A DNA stretch of 64,000 nt from Pseudogymnoascus destructans (GCF_001641265.1 NW_020167533.1:496001-560000); one strand, 5' to 3'; positions 1-12,305 are shown, counted from the stretch's first letter. Program-made: numbers and translations. The notes: generated by a model from the sequence alone, not told the origin.

Positions 1-930
1 ATGGGTTTGCAATCACCATTGGAGATCCTCTATGCGCTAAACCACAGTATCCTGAGGTTGTTTCTGCATACCTCAACTATATTAAGACAGATTGGGGAGA
101 TCTCAATCCGTTATGGCTTATGGCGGGCCCAGCGATAGAGGAGTTCCTTGGTGATAAATGCAATTGGCGCACCCTGAGCCCAGTCGCAGAGAACAGGGTT
201 GATCCACACAACAACGTTGCCTCTAAATACCATGATATCGCCAGAAAGCTACGCCATGCCGAGCGCGAAAGGGTAAACAACTTCGAGTGGCCCAGGACCA
301 GGCCTGTCCCAATGCTGTGCACATCAGGCTCTTGGCCGCCACGGCAAAAATGTCCAGGAATTCCATAGTGCCGGAGGTTCACTTTACAGAGATCAGACCT
401 TGGATCGACGAGGAGTACCGCCGAACCCGAGTTAACGAGCCCATCGACGAGAGGCGCAAAGCCGGCGCCCAGGTTCACTTTACAGAGATCAGACCTTGGA
501 TCGACGAGGAGTACCGCCGGTACTTTTACGCCACTCATGGCTCCCGGGATGGCCGTATGCACTCCTTGTTCTGCACCAGCTAGCTCCAGAGAACGGCTAC
601 CAAGTGAAATTCTTGCTCGAGTTCCCACGCGCACCCTCCGGCACTATGGTTCCTGGACATTTTTGCCGTGGCGGCCAAGGAGCCTGATGTGCACAGCGTA
701 CTGGTGCAACAGATGCTGTTGTTGGCGGCCGCAATATGGGAAAGGGCAAGCTCAAGCCCCTAAAAAAAAGCTATGAGATCATCAATAGGCGTTTGAAACT
801 GACGAATAAAACTGGGTTTCGTGAGAAATTCGGTGCTAGTTTGGATAGGGTTTATGTGTGTTATCCTTGGCCTGGGCTGGGTCCCGCGGCGATTAAGACG
901 ATTGTGGATTTTATGCAGGAAGAGAATTAG
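1..930 (+). pseudogene. Decayed DUF2156-type aminoacyltransferase (ErgS/ErdS-like), 5' end outside the window
   Basis: Not one open frame, but consecutive pieces read like the C-terminal half of a fungal DUF2156 (phosphatidylglycerol lysyltransferase C-terminal-like) protein. Frame 3 opens GFAITIGDPLCA at the left edge and runs to about 317. The next piece contains VHFTEIRPWIDEEYRR and THGSRDGRMHS (to about 565). A shift then gives VLHQLAPENGYQVKF (about 568-650), then FLDIFAVAAKEPDVHSV, and finally GFREKFGAS and VYVCYPWPGLGP ending at the stop at 928-930. At least three frame changes are needed, and 318-423 is an inserted rearranged duplication. In fungi this domain, alone or fused to Asp-tRNA synthetase, transfers amino acids from tRNA to ergosterol. 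Family assignment is from remembered consensus, not a search. That it is broken is directly visible. Confidence 0.6.
318..697. repeat. Internal inverted plus direct duplication inside the DUF2156 pseudogene
   Basis: About 52-60 bp at 318-376 is the reverse complement of 635-697 (shared core CATTTTTGCCGTGGCGGCCA on the + strand at 658-677). Immediately after it, 376-423 is a direct copy of 471-519 (shared GGTTCACTTTACAGAGATCA). Removing 318-423 restores the expected order of the protein pieces, so this block is the insertion. Confidence 0.8.
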
Positions 931-1475
931 CGGGTTGGATGGAATTATGAGATATGATGGCATTGGGATTTGGTTCATCTAGGGTAATTTTTCTAATCTG
1001 CTACAAGGCAGACTGGTCTCGGGACAAGAAAATCAACTTAAGCGCTGATCTCCAGCTCAACTTCGCTCCGAACCACATAGGGTCAAGATCAGACTGAAAC
1101 AGAGAACCACAGCAGTATGTTGAGCAACCCAGAAACAAGACAAGTTCCAACTCGATATTGTAGCAGTGCATACAAATGGACAGAGTCACGCCCCTTGGTG
1201 AATGAATTGGTAGACATTCTAGCATGCGGTGATAGAGGTATGTAACGGTACCCTTGGAACGGCAACATACATTTCATAAACTACGGTTGAGGGTTGAGCA
1301 CTCTAAGTTGGCATATAAATATTATGGTGTGGTAGTGCTGTGGACGTAAGGATTACTACTAGGAGGTCGTCCATGAATTGTAACCTGCATCACATGGCGC
1401 TAATGAAGTATCAAATTGCCGTTCTGACCCTGACCCTATTATCTAATGACACGGGGTTGAATTTGCAGACAAAAT
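931..1475. other. Intergenic, nothing recognised
   Basis: No ORF with family-like content and no repeat that I can see. It includes the 3' flank of pot1, which is transcribed leftward. Confidence 0.5.
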
Positions 1476-3913
1476 TTATATAATTATCGTCCCATGAAGC
1501 CCAAACTTTCTTTCCCACTTTGTCGCTACCGCCGGCTTTTCTGTTCGCTGGCTTTGATCATTGTCATCTTCGTCGTCCTCGTTTTCTTCACCCAAAGCTG
1601 GTTCATCAACCTTAACTTTGATGCCATACTCTCGAATGCATCCGCAGAAAGGCTTATTTTGGGCCTGGTCTCCAATTTCCCTCAGCTTCGCAGACAGACG
1701 TGCAGCTGCTTGTTTGGGAGTAGCCTTTTTAATACTTTCCAATGAGTTTGGATCTCGCTCCACAGGTGCTTTTTGGGGGGGTGGTTCGACTGCAGGCGTT
1801 TCTTCGTCACTATCTGGCGGCTGTTCCCCAGGTCGAGATATACGCTTCTGGGGGATCTTAGGAGGTGGCGAAACGTCTCGTGACAAGTTGGGCGACTCTA
1901 GTGACCGCGGGAGAAGGATCTTTCCTTCGGCGCTGTTCAGGTAAGCAGCCTTGCTTTCCTCCAAGTCGCCCCATAGCACAAAGAGCCTCTCGCGCACAGC
2001 AGCAAGGACATCGGGCGTGGTGCGGAGATTCGCAGCATTTTCAGTCAATAGAAACTGCCCTGACTCATTATCGATTAAAACCCAAACACGCTCTTTTGTT
2101 CCGCTTTCGGATGGACTTGCATCTTCGACCTGTAATGCGAATCGCCAACTCCACTGTAGATGGTCATTATCACGGAGTACAAAGTCATCAATGTCTTTAC
2201 CGACAGTATTAATATCATCCTCTTCATCCGACGTAGGGTCGAAGTCAGAGAGACAGTCAAATTCGTTTGGCTTTCTACCAACTGAGAAATCTTCGAGTTT
2301 GTGAGGGAAGAAGTCGGTGACGCGGAGGTTGGCGCGATAGTTGGCGTTGACGAAAGGTGCATATGTTTGATTCCCACCGTCTATGCTACCGGGCACACTG
2401 CGGCGGTTATTGAGTATTAGCGCCAGAGGAATGGCCGGTGATGTCTGCTTGTGGCATCTCACTTGTAAAGGTCAGCAAAATCGATTTGTTTTCCGCTATT
2501 AACAACATACCAGCAGTATTCAGTGCAGTTTTATCCTCTGCTGGCGTGTCGGCGACGGGCTTTCCTTGGCCAGACTCAATCTTAGACTTCTGTTGAAGTT
2601 TTTCTTGCATTGCCTTTCTCTTCTCCTTCCGCCGAAGCTTTCCGTTCATCTTCACAGGCTCATCATCGTCATCACGCTTGCGCTTTCCGGTAACTTCTTC
2701 AATTTCTTGTTCGAACTCGCGCTTCTGCTTCTTGACTGTCTCTTGGTAGTGTCTTTTGCGGCGTAGTGCGTTTTTCCACATATAATCCATATCTTCCTTG
2801 TTCTCAGGTGGGGCAAGAACTTCCACTTGGAGCTTGCCTGCGTGGGCACGTCGATCAGTACGAAGCTTCGCCTCCAGGTGACCGCCAGTTTTTGGGAACT
2901 CAAAATGAACGTTTAACAGCTTCACCCAGTTTCCAACTTTTACATGGTCTCTGAATCGCTCGCTGTGCTCATCAAACGCTGTAAGTTGGATAGACATTTT
3001 ACCGTATGGGCCCTTCCATTCATTCGTCTTTGACTTATTGATCATCTTCGGGTTGGAATACCCGAAATCATCTCCATCCCGCCCTTCCAAAATCGGGTGT
3101 ACACCTGGCATGACGTGGTTGTAGAAGTTCTTATTGCTTGTGTAGTCGGTAACATACACAGTGGTTCGATCGGACACATCAAACATGTGGATAACCTCCC
3201 CAACGATGTCACCAAACATCCCTGGCCGAGCATCCTTCAGCTCGCAAGATTTTACTTTGAGATTTGTTGCCTGGACTACTCTTTCCTGGAATTCTCTGGA
3301 ATCTGGGAATGCACCTCTTTGAATATTAGTTTGTAGCCAAGCAACGTATCTGACTTCTTCTATGTTGACCTTGCCACGTTTTGATGTCGGCTGAGGAAGA
3401 GCCGGGTCTGTGGGAATTTGCACTGGAAATACGTGGATTTCGGTACGATAGTTCGTAATCAGAGAGATAGCGCCTGAATGTATTTGGACCTACTGAATGA
3501 GCTACAGGTATATCAATAAAAGGGTGCACCTACTCTACAGTTCCTAATAAGGATAGGCTGTGCCACACCAGCAATGACCGGCATGTCTGGCCGAGGTAAG
3601 AAAACGTTAAGCTTCATAATGTCCACGTCATATGATTCCTCGATAGACTGATCGACAATTGTAAGGGTCATTTTCCAATCTACGCAACTATAAGTCTCAG
3701 GCCCATCTACAGTACACCAAAGAGGGGGGGTTGCCTACCTGCGCCCCCAGTCTGCCTTGGAGGCTGGTAGTCTCTGATCAAGCCAACAACGTTGACAAAT
3801 GGCTTTTGTTTTGCTACTAGAATGGCGTCCATATCAGAGATTTCCCGGATCGATTTGAAATCCTTTGGAAGAGCCATCGTTGGAGATGGCTCGGTTGTCA
3901 TGCTGTCCGTCAT
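1476..3913 (-). CDS. pot1: Protection of telomeres protein 1 (Pot1), telomeric single-strand DNA binding
   Basis: Four exons by my reading: 3913-3739, 3679-3534, 3489-2511 and 2461-1476, joining in frame to 761 residues. The N-terminal OB fold is split over exons 1-3: AKQKPFVNVVGLIRDYQPP, DWKMTLTIVD, then SGAISLITNYRTEIHVF, the usual Pot1 Telo_bind pattern. The second OB region follows from about residue 130 (KVNIEEVRYVAWLQTNIQRG, CELKDARPGMFGDIVGEV). A Lys/Arg-rich linker (KRKRDDDDEP, KLRRKEKRKAMQEK) comes next. The distal part (WVLIDNESGQFLLTENAANL) fits the C-terminal OB region that binds the Tpp1-like partner. Pot1 caps the 3' G-overhang in shelterin and restrains checkpoint signalling. 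The start codon is the first ATG in frame. It is divergent from importin alpha with 544 bp between starts. The acidic last 40 residues are uncertain. Confidence 0.85.
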
Positions 3914-4457
3914 CTCTGCGGCTCCAATGTGGCAGCAGAAGTCGTGGGAAAGAGGTAGGTATCGCAGACAGATCGCGGCAGTAATGAATTACTAGACTTA
4001 GTATATTATATTGTGCATTTCGAGGTTGTGAGCTGGTTGCTCTCTGTGAAAGGAGTCAAATCTGGCGGCTAAATTCCATAAATAAAGGGCAGCTTGACGT
4101 CGCAATTTATATAAATTACAGCGAGACGCGACTGTAATGGTGAGAGACGGGACTGCCAAGCCTCGGGCCTAATTGAACTCAGCTTACATAATCCGATTTG
4201 CATTGAAAGATGCCAACTCACGTGCTAGGAAGCTCAACCGCACGACAGTTACCGCATCCGTATTGGCGCCTGTTTGTCCGTTCAACTGCAACTTCTTGTC
4301 TCTGATTCTGAAATACCGAATCATCTTCCTCCACACCACAACCTTCCAACTTCACCTTCAACCCCGCTACACTTCAGAACCTCCACGACCTTCGAACGTT
4401 CGAGTGGAGCCATTACAGACAACGTCTAGAACAAGGCTCACACAGTACACTACAGCT
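3914..4457. promoter_or_regulatory. Shared divergent promoter region, pot1 / importin alpha
   Basis: The 544 bp between two divergent start codons must hold both promoters and 5' UTRs. The last 130 bp before the importin start is pyrimidine-rich with CACC/CAAC tracts, typical of fungal 5' leaders. I see no decisive TATA box. Confidence 0.5.
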
Positions 4458-6440
4458 ATGTCTGAACGTTACATTCCAGAGCATCGTCGTACGCAGTTCA
4501 AGGCGAAGGGTACCTTCAAGCCTGAGGAGCTCCGTCGTCGTCGTGAAGAACAGCAAGTTGAGATTCGCAAAGCTAAGCGTGAGGAGAACCTTGCAAAGCG
4601 CAGAGGCCTTGCCAGCGCCGATGGATCCAGGCCGGGCGCATCGTTAGGGGCTGCTCCTGATAGTGACGATGATACTGCTCCCACGGAGTCTCAGGTACGT
4701 GAAGGCACATAGCTCACCCTACTTCATATCCCTATGGTTATCCCGTCATTTGTGACGACAAGACCGCCGAGTATTGCAAGCAAAATGCAATTATTCTGCT
4801 GTTTTGTTTACTTTTCGCATTTTGCCCCGCTGTGGGGATTTACTTCGCTTGTCTGTGCACGACGCTTGGTCATGACATGTGTGGTTGGTGTACGAGAGCT
4901 TTGACGATATATGTTATAACAACGATGAACTATGGAAACATATGCTAATATACTTCGTCATTATAGCTAAATGAGGACCTCCCACAAATGGTACAGGGTG
5001 TCCTGTCAGACCAAATCGATAAGCAAATTCAGGCCACGACTAAGTTTAGAAAGCTCCTTTCAAAGGAGAGGAACCCACCTATCGAGGAAGTTATCAAGAC
5101 TGGTGTTGTTAGCCGTTTTGTCGAGTTCCTTCGTTCGCCTCACACCTTGGTCCAGTTCGAAGCTGCCTGGGCTTTGACCAACATTGCTTCTGGATCAGCA
5201 CAACAGACACAAGTCGTCATTGAGGCTGGTGCCGTCCCAATATTCGTTGAGTTACTTGCCAGCCATGAGCCAGATGTGCGTGAGCAGGCCGTTTGGGCGT
5301 TGGGAAATATTGCTGGTGACAGCCCTTCGTGCCGTGATTACGTTTTGAGCTGTGACGCTCTCAAGCCTCTTTTGTCTCTTCTTGGCGACAGCCGCAAGCT
5401 TAGCATGCTTCGCAACGCAACCTGGACTTTGAGCAACTTCTGCCGTGGCAAGACTCCTCAGCCAGATTGGAACACTGTAAGTCACTTCCCGAAATCTTCC
5501 CACATTCGTCAAATACTAATCGCCGTAGATTTTGCCCGCCCTGCCCGTCTTGGCGAAGCTTGTTTACTCCCTCGATGACGAGGTCTTAATCGATGCTTGC
5601 TGGGCAGTCTCATACCTGTCTGATGGGGCCAACGACAAGATTCAAGCAGTTATCGAGGCCGGTATCCCACGCCGCCTTGTAGAGCTCCTGATGCACGCAT
5701 CCACTTCCGTCCAGACACCTGCTCTGCGTTCCGTGGGTAACATTGTTACTGGCGATGACGTCCAGACCCAGGTCATTGTCAACTGCGGTGCTCTTCCAGC
5801 CTTACTGTCGCTGTTGAGCTCCAGCAAGGATGGCATTCGCAAGGAGGCTTGCTGGACCATCTCCAACGTTACTGCTGGCAACTCCACCCAGATCCAGGCT
5901 GTTATCGATGCCAACATTATCCCACCTCTCATCCACCTCCTGTCGAATGGAGATCTTAAGACTCGCAAGGAGGCATGCTGGGCCATCTCCAACGCCACCT
6001 CCGGTGGTCTCCAGAAGCCTGAGCAGATCCGTTACCTTGTCGCCCAGGGCTGCATTAAGCCACTGTGTGACCTTCTGGCCTGCCCTGACAACAAGATCAT
6101 CCAGGTTGCCCTTGATGGCCTAGAGAACATCCTCAAGGTTGGAGAGATGGACAAGGAGTCCTCTGGTGAGGGCCCAGAGAGCATCAACAGATATGCTCTC
6201 TTCATTGAGGAGTGCAACGGCATGGAGAAGATCCACGACTGCCAGACCAACGCCAACGAGGAGATCTATATGAAGGCATACAACATGATCGAGAAGTACT
6301 TCTCCGATGAGGATGACAACGCCGTCGATAACGAGGCTGCCGAACAGGCACAGGGTGCCAACGGCACCTTCGGCTTCGGTACCCAGGGCCAATCTGGTGG
6401 CTTCAACTTCGCCAACGGTGGAGACTCCATGGATATGTAA
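4458..6440 (+). CDS. srp1: Importin subunit alpha (karyopherin alpha), nuclear import adaptor
   Basis: Exons 4458-4694, 4967-5476 and 5529-6440 encode 552 residues, the normal size for the family. Residues 1-60 form the importin-beta-binding domain: EHRRTQFKAKGTF and ELRRRREEQQVEIRKAKREE, very basic. About ten armadillo repeats follow, with the NLS-binding Trp/Asn ladder visible as repeated AAWALTNIASG, AVWALGNIAGD, NATWTLSNFCRG, ACWAVSYLSDG, ACWTISNVTAG and ACWAISNATSG. The C-terminus has the acidic EKYFSDEDDN segment that binds the export factor CAS/Cse1, then a Gly/Phe tail. It carries classical-NLS cargo with importin beta through the nuclear pore. The first intron (272 bp) is unusually long for this window. 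Codon use is strongly biased in exon 3, consistent with high expression. Confidence 0.97.
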
Positions 6441-7578
6441 ATGCAACTACATATCCACGAATATATCTTCGCGCCTTGGGTTACTTTACCACCAACATAC
6501 TCCTCTTAATTTTACCGGCATCTCTTAACCCTTTTAGTCACAGCACATAACAAATTCGACTCCCCACACGACACAGCACCAAGCCCTCGACGAGAGGACT
6601 TCCCCTCCCCCCCCTCGCACAGTTTTTGCGATGTGACCCACGATAAGCGAAAAAGATTCACCGTCATGTAATTTCCTTTGTCAGCAAACCCCACCAAACC
6701 ACCGGCACATCAACATCATCAGGCGTTCCGTTTTTACGAAGTTTCGTATGTAAGTCGGGGCATAGTTGGCTTAAAAGCTGCTGTTCCCGCATTTGCGCGT
6801 GGGGAGAAAGTATTTTGAGATGGAGATATCAGATCAGGCATGGGCTTGGTAGCTTTAAAGCTCCGGCTCGCGGGATGGGAGAGATGGTGCGTACAGAGGC
6901 GATGATAGATGGGGATAGTGGATGGAGAGAGGCTGGGTAGCTTTAAAGCTCCCGCCTGCCCACGGGTTTTTTGATAGCCTGGGGGAGATGATGGACTGTT
7001 GTCATGCCTACGATATGCCTAGACGTGCAACCGATCTTGATGATGAGATGGGATGCGTGTCAATGGATTGAGTATACAAAAAGGTGCCCTTCATATTTGC
7101 ATGACATGTATGCATCGCTGTTATGAACGTACATCTATTCTACAAACTGATTCCCACACAACATTCCCACACACCCCAATCAATGAATCCGCACAATACG
7201 CAATACGCTCCTGCACACAAAACTGTACCGTTACCTCATGAAATAAGTCGATAAATAAAATCCGTCAGGTCGTGTGATTATGACTAAAACTGCCTTGTAT
7301 TTTTCTGAAAGATGATTGGGGGTCCAGCTGCGGGGATCTGCTCACATTATGACGTGGGTACCAGTCAGTGCAGGAGGGGTTCCGCCCACAGCTCGATGGC
7401 GGGGTAAGGTGATTATTGATTGATGACGCCCTGGGTCAACTGTATCACGAACACTCTTCTACAAGAACCACAACTTCTTGATTCTTTCCTCGTTCAGTCA
7501 GTTTAACAGACGTATACTATCCAAAACTCAAATACAAAGATTATTTTCGGTTCACTCGAGAACATACAAACCGCAACA
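6441..7578. other. Intergenic; 3' flank of importin alpha and promoter of cyanase
   Basis: No credible gene. A short motif, GTAGCTTTAAAGCTCC, occurs twice (around 6847 and 6937); each copy contains the palindrome AGCTTTAAAGCT. The last 150 bp is the A/C-rich leader of the cyanase gene. Confidence 0.5.
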
Positions 7579-8216
7579 ATGGCCCAAGAACGCCGTATCT
7601 CCGTCCTCGACGTAAGACCCCAACTCAAACCCTCAGCCCTCCACACCACACACTCCCAAATCCCTAACACCCTCTCTCTCCCAGAAATCCTTCGAATCTC
7701 GCCTCCCCCCCTCCTCCAAAATGCTCTTCGACGCCAAAGCCGGGCAGTCCCTCTCCTTCGAAGCCATCGCGAAGCAACTCGGCCGCAGCGAAGTCGCCGT
7801 CGCAGCCCTCTTCTACGGGCAAGCCGCCGCCTCCCAAGAGGACGTCGAGAAGCTGTCCAATCTCCTTGGCATTCCGTTGCCGGCGCTGGAGACTCAGTTG
7901 CTGGGCTTTCCCGATAGGGGACGCGCGGGGCCGATGCCGCCGGTGGAGCCGCTGATTTATAGGTTGTATGAGATTGTGCAGAATTATGGGTATGCGTATA
8001 AGGCGGTGCTGAATGAGAAGTTTGGGGATGGGATTATGAGCGCGATTGCGTTTGAGACGAAGGTGGATAAGGAGGTTGATGAGAGTGGGAATGCGTGGGC
8101 GATTATTACGTTGAAGGGGAAGTGGTGAGTTTTGCCCTGATGTCCATGTGTTTTGGGGAACGAGGGAATGGGTTTGCTAACTATTTTGTTATAGGCTTCC
8201 CTTCTCCAGGTTTTAA
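7579..8216 (+). CDS. cyn1: Cyanate hydratase (cyanase)
   Basis: Exons 7579-7611, 7685-8124 and 8195-8216 give 164 residues; the family is about 150-165. The N-terminal half is the helical lambda-repressor-like domain (GQSLSFEAIAKQLGRSEVAV). The C-terminal half is the cyanase catalytic fold with the invariant Arg, Glu and Ser in PLIYRLYEIVQNYGYAYKA and GDGIMSAIAFE. The last exon is only 22 nt and completes the normal C-terminus GKWLPFSRF; without that intron the protein would end at GKW. The enzyme is a homodecamer that turns cyanate and bicarbonate into ammonia and CO2, detoxifying cyanate. The first exon is just 11 codons. Very confident in identity, fairly confident in splicing. Confidence 0.95.
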
Positions 8217-11088
8217 TTTGGTGGAGGGTGATGTTGGTGATCAGAAGACTACGCGTTCATATGTATCATGTTTTTCTCACGAGCACAGTTGCAGTAATAA
8301 TAAACACTTCCAAACGACAGACCAGCATATTGATTGCTATAATATAAAAGGCATAGAACCACCCAATCCCCAACTAATCCACTCAAGGGCGAGTTCCTGA
8401 CTCCTAGAATTAGGCCCCCATTTTTCTGTGAACTAATTCCAGTAATACCCAAAAGAAATCCCTGTCCCATAACCAACAGATTGTTTGAGAAGCAAACGAC
8501 CCTCCAAACCCTGCGACGGGCGTGGGAGCTGCGGAGCGTGTCGTTGATGTGCCTTTCGAAGCCGTTGGTGATGGGCTCAAAAGAGTGTAGTGAAAGTAGG
8601 TCTGTAATCGCACACGATTGGTACAAGATCCTTGCCCAAAGCCCGTCGGGGGACAGAGAGAGACAATGAATTCGAGGGCATGGCATCCTGCGAAGTTGAG
8701 AGAGGCGCCATGCTCGCGAAGGTAGAGACAAGCTGCGGTTTCGCTCCAGTATTTGTGCAGTAGCTTGTTCAAATGGTACTGGGAGTGACGAGATGATGGC
8801 GAGGTTGGCGAGGGTAGGTTATTACATAACCAGGCATCCCGCACCGTAGATCTCGTTGACCTTCTGAACAACGCCGTAGATCTCGTTGACCTTGCGTTGA
8901 CGCTGGCCGGAGATGGCGGAGGGACCCATTTTGATTGGTTGGTTGGTGGAGGGTGTTATTGATATATTTGGGGAGTGGCAAGTGGTTGGTTTGATTTGAT
9001 TGTCTGTGGAAAGCTGTTGTGTTTGTGACGAAGAGAAAAAGACGAGGTATGGGCGGATCCCAGGTGGATACTTATACTCAACTTCGAGATAGCCAGGTAG
9101 CGGCGAGGGGTATGTAAACTGCATTCTTCCGGTTGACCAAGCTTGAACAGTATTGGAAAGGGACGGCACGGCGTAGGGACCCATTCTTAAGACTTGAAAG
9201 AAGGAGAGGTGACAGACGGTTCTGCGATGAATGGAGAGAGCGAGTGAGGGTGGGGGGAGAGAGGTCAGGAGCACTTACCGTGAAAGCATCGTCAAGGGGA
9301 TGAGCAGGCTGGAACTGAACAGTCGTTGTAATAAACGACAAGTCCGTGGTCACAGGCAATATGTGACTGTTTTTCGATAAAGAAGGAATAGAAGGAACAG
9401 AAGAAACAATCGAGGCTCTTCGGTTATCGAATAAGGGCTAGGCTGCATCATTGGTGCATTGGTACATTTGTTTGGACGTCAGGAGTGGTTTTTTTGTTGT
9501 TGGATTGGTGGTTGTTGTGGTGAGTTGTGGTTGTGGTTGAGAGTCGCTTAGCCCCTTAGTATTGTTCCCCCTGTTGAACCTATCCCCCTACTGGCCCCGC
9601 CCTTAGTATTGTTCTTCCTCGCCATATCGCCCGCTAGAAACACATCGATATGATCGCCACTAACAGAACACGGTTAACTGATCTCGCGATACCAGGTTGT
9701 CGGGACGCATAACGGCTTTACAGTCAGTGGCCAGGTCGGCCAGAGCTCGAGACAAGTCATCCCCATCGAGTGCATACACCGGTGACGGCGATGCAAAGTC
9801 GGAGGATGTAACGCTGATTGCGTTGAACAGCTTTCCTTGTCTATGCCCCCTTGTCTACCGTGCTGGCACGGTGGGATATCACTCATGTGCCGAACCCCAC
9901 CGTGAAGATTCATAGCAGTCTGTTTAGCGTCCAAATCTCCTATGCTTCATAATGCCAAGACTGAAGACTCTCTTGCCATTCAATGAACCATGACAACGGT
10001 ATGTGAGGGGGAGTGAAGCCTCACACGGTCCTTTGCTCTCCCTGTTGTTGGCCTCACCGAAGCCTACCCACGTGAGACATCGTGCCAGACCGCGATCTGC
10101 GGATGCTCTCAGCTAGTCACATATTTCTCCCCGACAGATAATGAGCGGTGGCCAACGCTCCCGGTTAGCTGACCGATCAATCAAAACAGACAACTGATCA
10201 GAGGCGCGCATTCCTCGAAATGCTACAGCCGACGCCTCAAGAAATAAAACCCCTATCAAGTATATTGCCCCGCCCACGGCACGCATACATCGCATGCGTT
10301 GCTGACGAGGTCTCCCCTCGGACGGGATGTGGAATGAGCAATGCCACCTCCTCTCGCCTGCTTACTATTGTCTGGCGGGGAACTCGAGACACGGGCTTCG
10401 ATACAGACCCAGAATCGCGGCAGAGACCAACGTGGCTCGGAAGATGCGTTTGTGATGGGAGGGGTACGAGTCCCGTACACTCGCGCTAACTGAGACAGCT
10501 GTGCTGTTTCGTGCCCGACAAAGGTATCATCGCGGTGTGGAGTGATCATGCCTTTGTTGGGCACGGCAGAGTATCAATTTAGGGATAAGGGTGTGATCTG
10601 AACGTCGGAATTGTTGTTGGAAACTGACATGTTTTGAACGAAAGGAAACGAGTACCCCTTACCAAACATGACTCCAGCAATGCTCACACACGCCTCCCGA
10701 TAGTTGCCTTCTGTTTGTTGGTTCAGGGGGGCTCGAACAACACGGCCAAGGTAGAGTGCGTTCTAATGATCCAGGTGATGCACAGCAAGGCAGACCGCCA
10801 TTCCAACAATGGAACTGAGGTAGAGTGAGTCAAATGGCCCCTTCAAAGTTTGGTCTAGATTCGAGACGTAGAAGGCAGCGGAAGGTCCCCCTTTACAGCA
10901 CCTACTTGACTTCGAGGCATCAGCCAGACCGTAAAGGAGCAGGGAAATGGCTCAATGCAAGACGCAGTATAGCCGTGAATTGGCATGATAATATATTCTA
11001 TGTACAGATTATCATACTATCACCACCTGAAATCTGTCGAGTGATCTGGCCATGCTGTAATACTTATCGGTTGCTGTACTCTGTCACT
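8217..11088. other. Gene-poor stretch with unresolved minus-strand fragments at 8.4-9.36 kb
   Basis: On the minus strand near 9359 a reading begins MPVTTDLSFITTTVQFQPAH and meets a good donor (GTAAGT, about 9280). A second ATG at 8931 begins MGPSAISGQRQRKVNEIYG but stops after 35 codons, just past a tandem 30-bp duplication (CCGTAGATCTCGTTGACCTT at 8844 and again at 8874). Two overlapping minus-strand frames at 8410-8871 and 8249-8731 look protein-like, but I recognise no family. One possibility is a small gene damaged by the duplication. From 9.4 to 11.1 kb I see no gene and no structured repeat. Confidence 0.35.
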
Positions 11089-12305
11089 CTATTTCCCATT
11101 GACAAACGCCGTAGTCAACGTCCCAATACCCGGCAGGATCTCAACAGAGAACTCGTCGCCATCACGGAGATACTCCTTCGGCGAGAAGCCGTGGCCCACA
11201 CCAGCTGGGGTGCCAGTCAAGATGACCGTTCCAGGCTTCAGCGTCGTCCCCTGCGAGAGGAAGCTCACGATCTTAGCGACGGAGAAGATAAGGTCTCTTT
11301 GACGATGTCAGTATCGATCATGTTCATAAATGTTATCGGCGATCGACATTGAGAAGATTGGGAATAAGAATGGGGGTCACTTACTCGGTCCCACAGTCTT
11401 GCAAGACTCGTCCGTTCTTCAGACCACGAACTCGGAGTTTACTCACGTCGTACTCCTTGCTGGAGATCAACACCGGGCCTGTGTTCATTGTCACTCACAG
11501 TCCATAGCTGGCTCGGGAACATGACAGCATACCAATCGGACACGCGCCATCAAAGCCCTTCGAAAAACACCACTGCGTCTGCGCGAACTGAGCATTGCGC
11601 GCCGAGATGTCGTTCGCTGCCGTGTAGCCCAAGACATACTCAAGCGCGTCAGCCTCCGATACATCCTTTGCTGCGCGATTAATAACAATCGCGAGCTCGG
11701 ACTCGAAGTCAGTGGTGTCATCTCCAATCGTGGATTTAGGAATCGTGAAGGGCGTTGGCCAGGGGTCTGCTAGGGCAGTTTCCGGCTTGCTGTTGACGTG
11801 GATGGGCAGTTAGATCATGCGCTCTTGATATGCACACGGCTGGGGACGGAAATGGGCTGCATACAGGAATAGGGTAGGCAGAGTCGGCAGCGCCATCTTG
11901 ACCTCCTTCGCATGCTGAGCATACTATAGTTCCTGTTAGCACTCCTCGTAACCCCCCAACAGACGACTTCGCCAGATCACACACATTAAGCCCAATACAC
12001 CTTATCGTCCCAACCTCCTCCTGCGCAAGCGGCGACAAAAGCCGCGCTATCGACTCCGTCTTCCCCGTCTTCGACCCGGGGCTAAGCGCCGACTTGCCGC
12101 TGAAGATATCGACGAGGACCTCTTTTTCAGCGCGCAGAGCTGCTCCGACGTCCACGGCGCTGTCGGCGGGCTGACCGAGGAGGATCGCTGAGCTGTCTGA
12201 TTTGGGGATGAAGCGTACTAGACCTGTGTTTTGTGTTAGAAATAGGCAGGGGTAACGCTGCTAGGTTTGTTTAGAGTCCTTGCGATTAAATGAAGCGGCT
12301 GCCAT
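11089..12305 (-). CDS. Fumarylacetoacetate hydrolase (FAH) family protein
   Basis: Six exons: 12305-12284, 12223-11985, 11923-11865, 11789-11533, 11478-11385 and 11296-11089, summing to 292 residues in frame. The protein has a short N-terminal region (RLVRFIPKSDSS), then the FAH catalytic domain from GTIRCIGLNYAQHAKEV. The metal-binding acidic residues lie in TTDFESELAIVI and the active-site segment is GYTAANDISARNAQ. The C-terminal sheet carries LTGTPAGVGHGFSPKEYLRDGDEF. Relatives hydrolyse or decarboxylate acylpyruvates and related beta-diketo acids; the substrate cannot be told from sequence. The first exon is only 22 nt, and its donor reads GCAAGG, so intron 1 is apparently GC-AG. It gives the expected start (FNRLVRF). 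The gene is divergent, 229 bp away, from the broken MFS transporter, a pairing that suggests a former catabolic gene pair. Confidence 0.85.

Noticed and set aside
77..634. 185-codon minus-strand ORF at the left edge
   Set aside because: Its internal repeat merely mirrors the duplicated block of the DUF2156 pseudogene, whose plus-strand pieces match a family.
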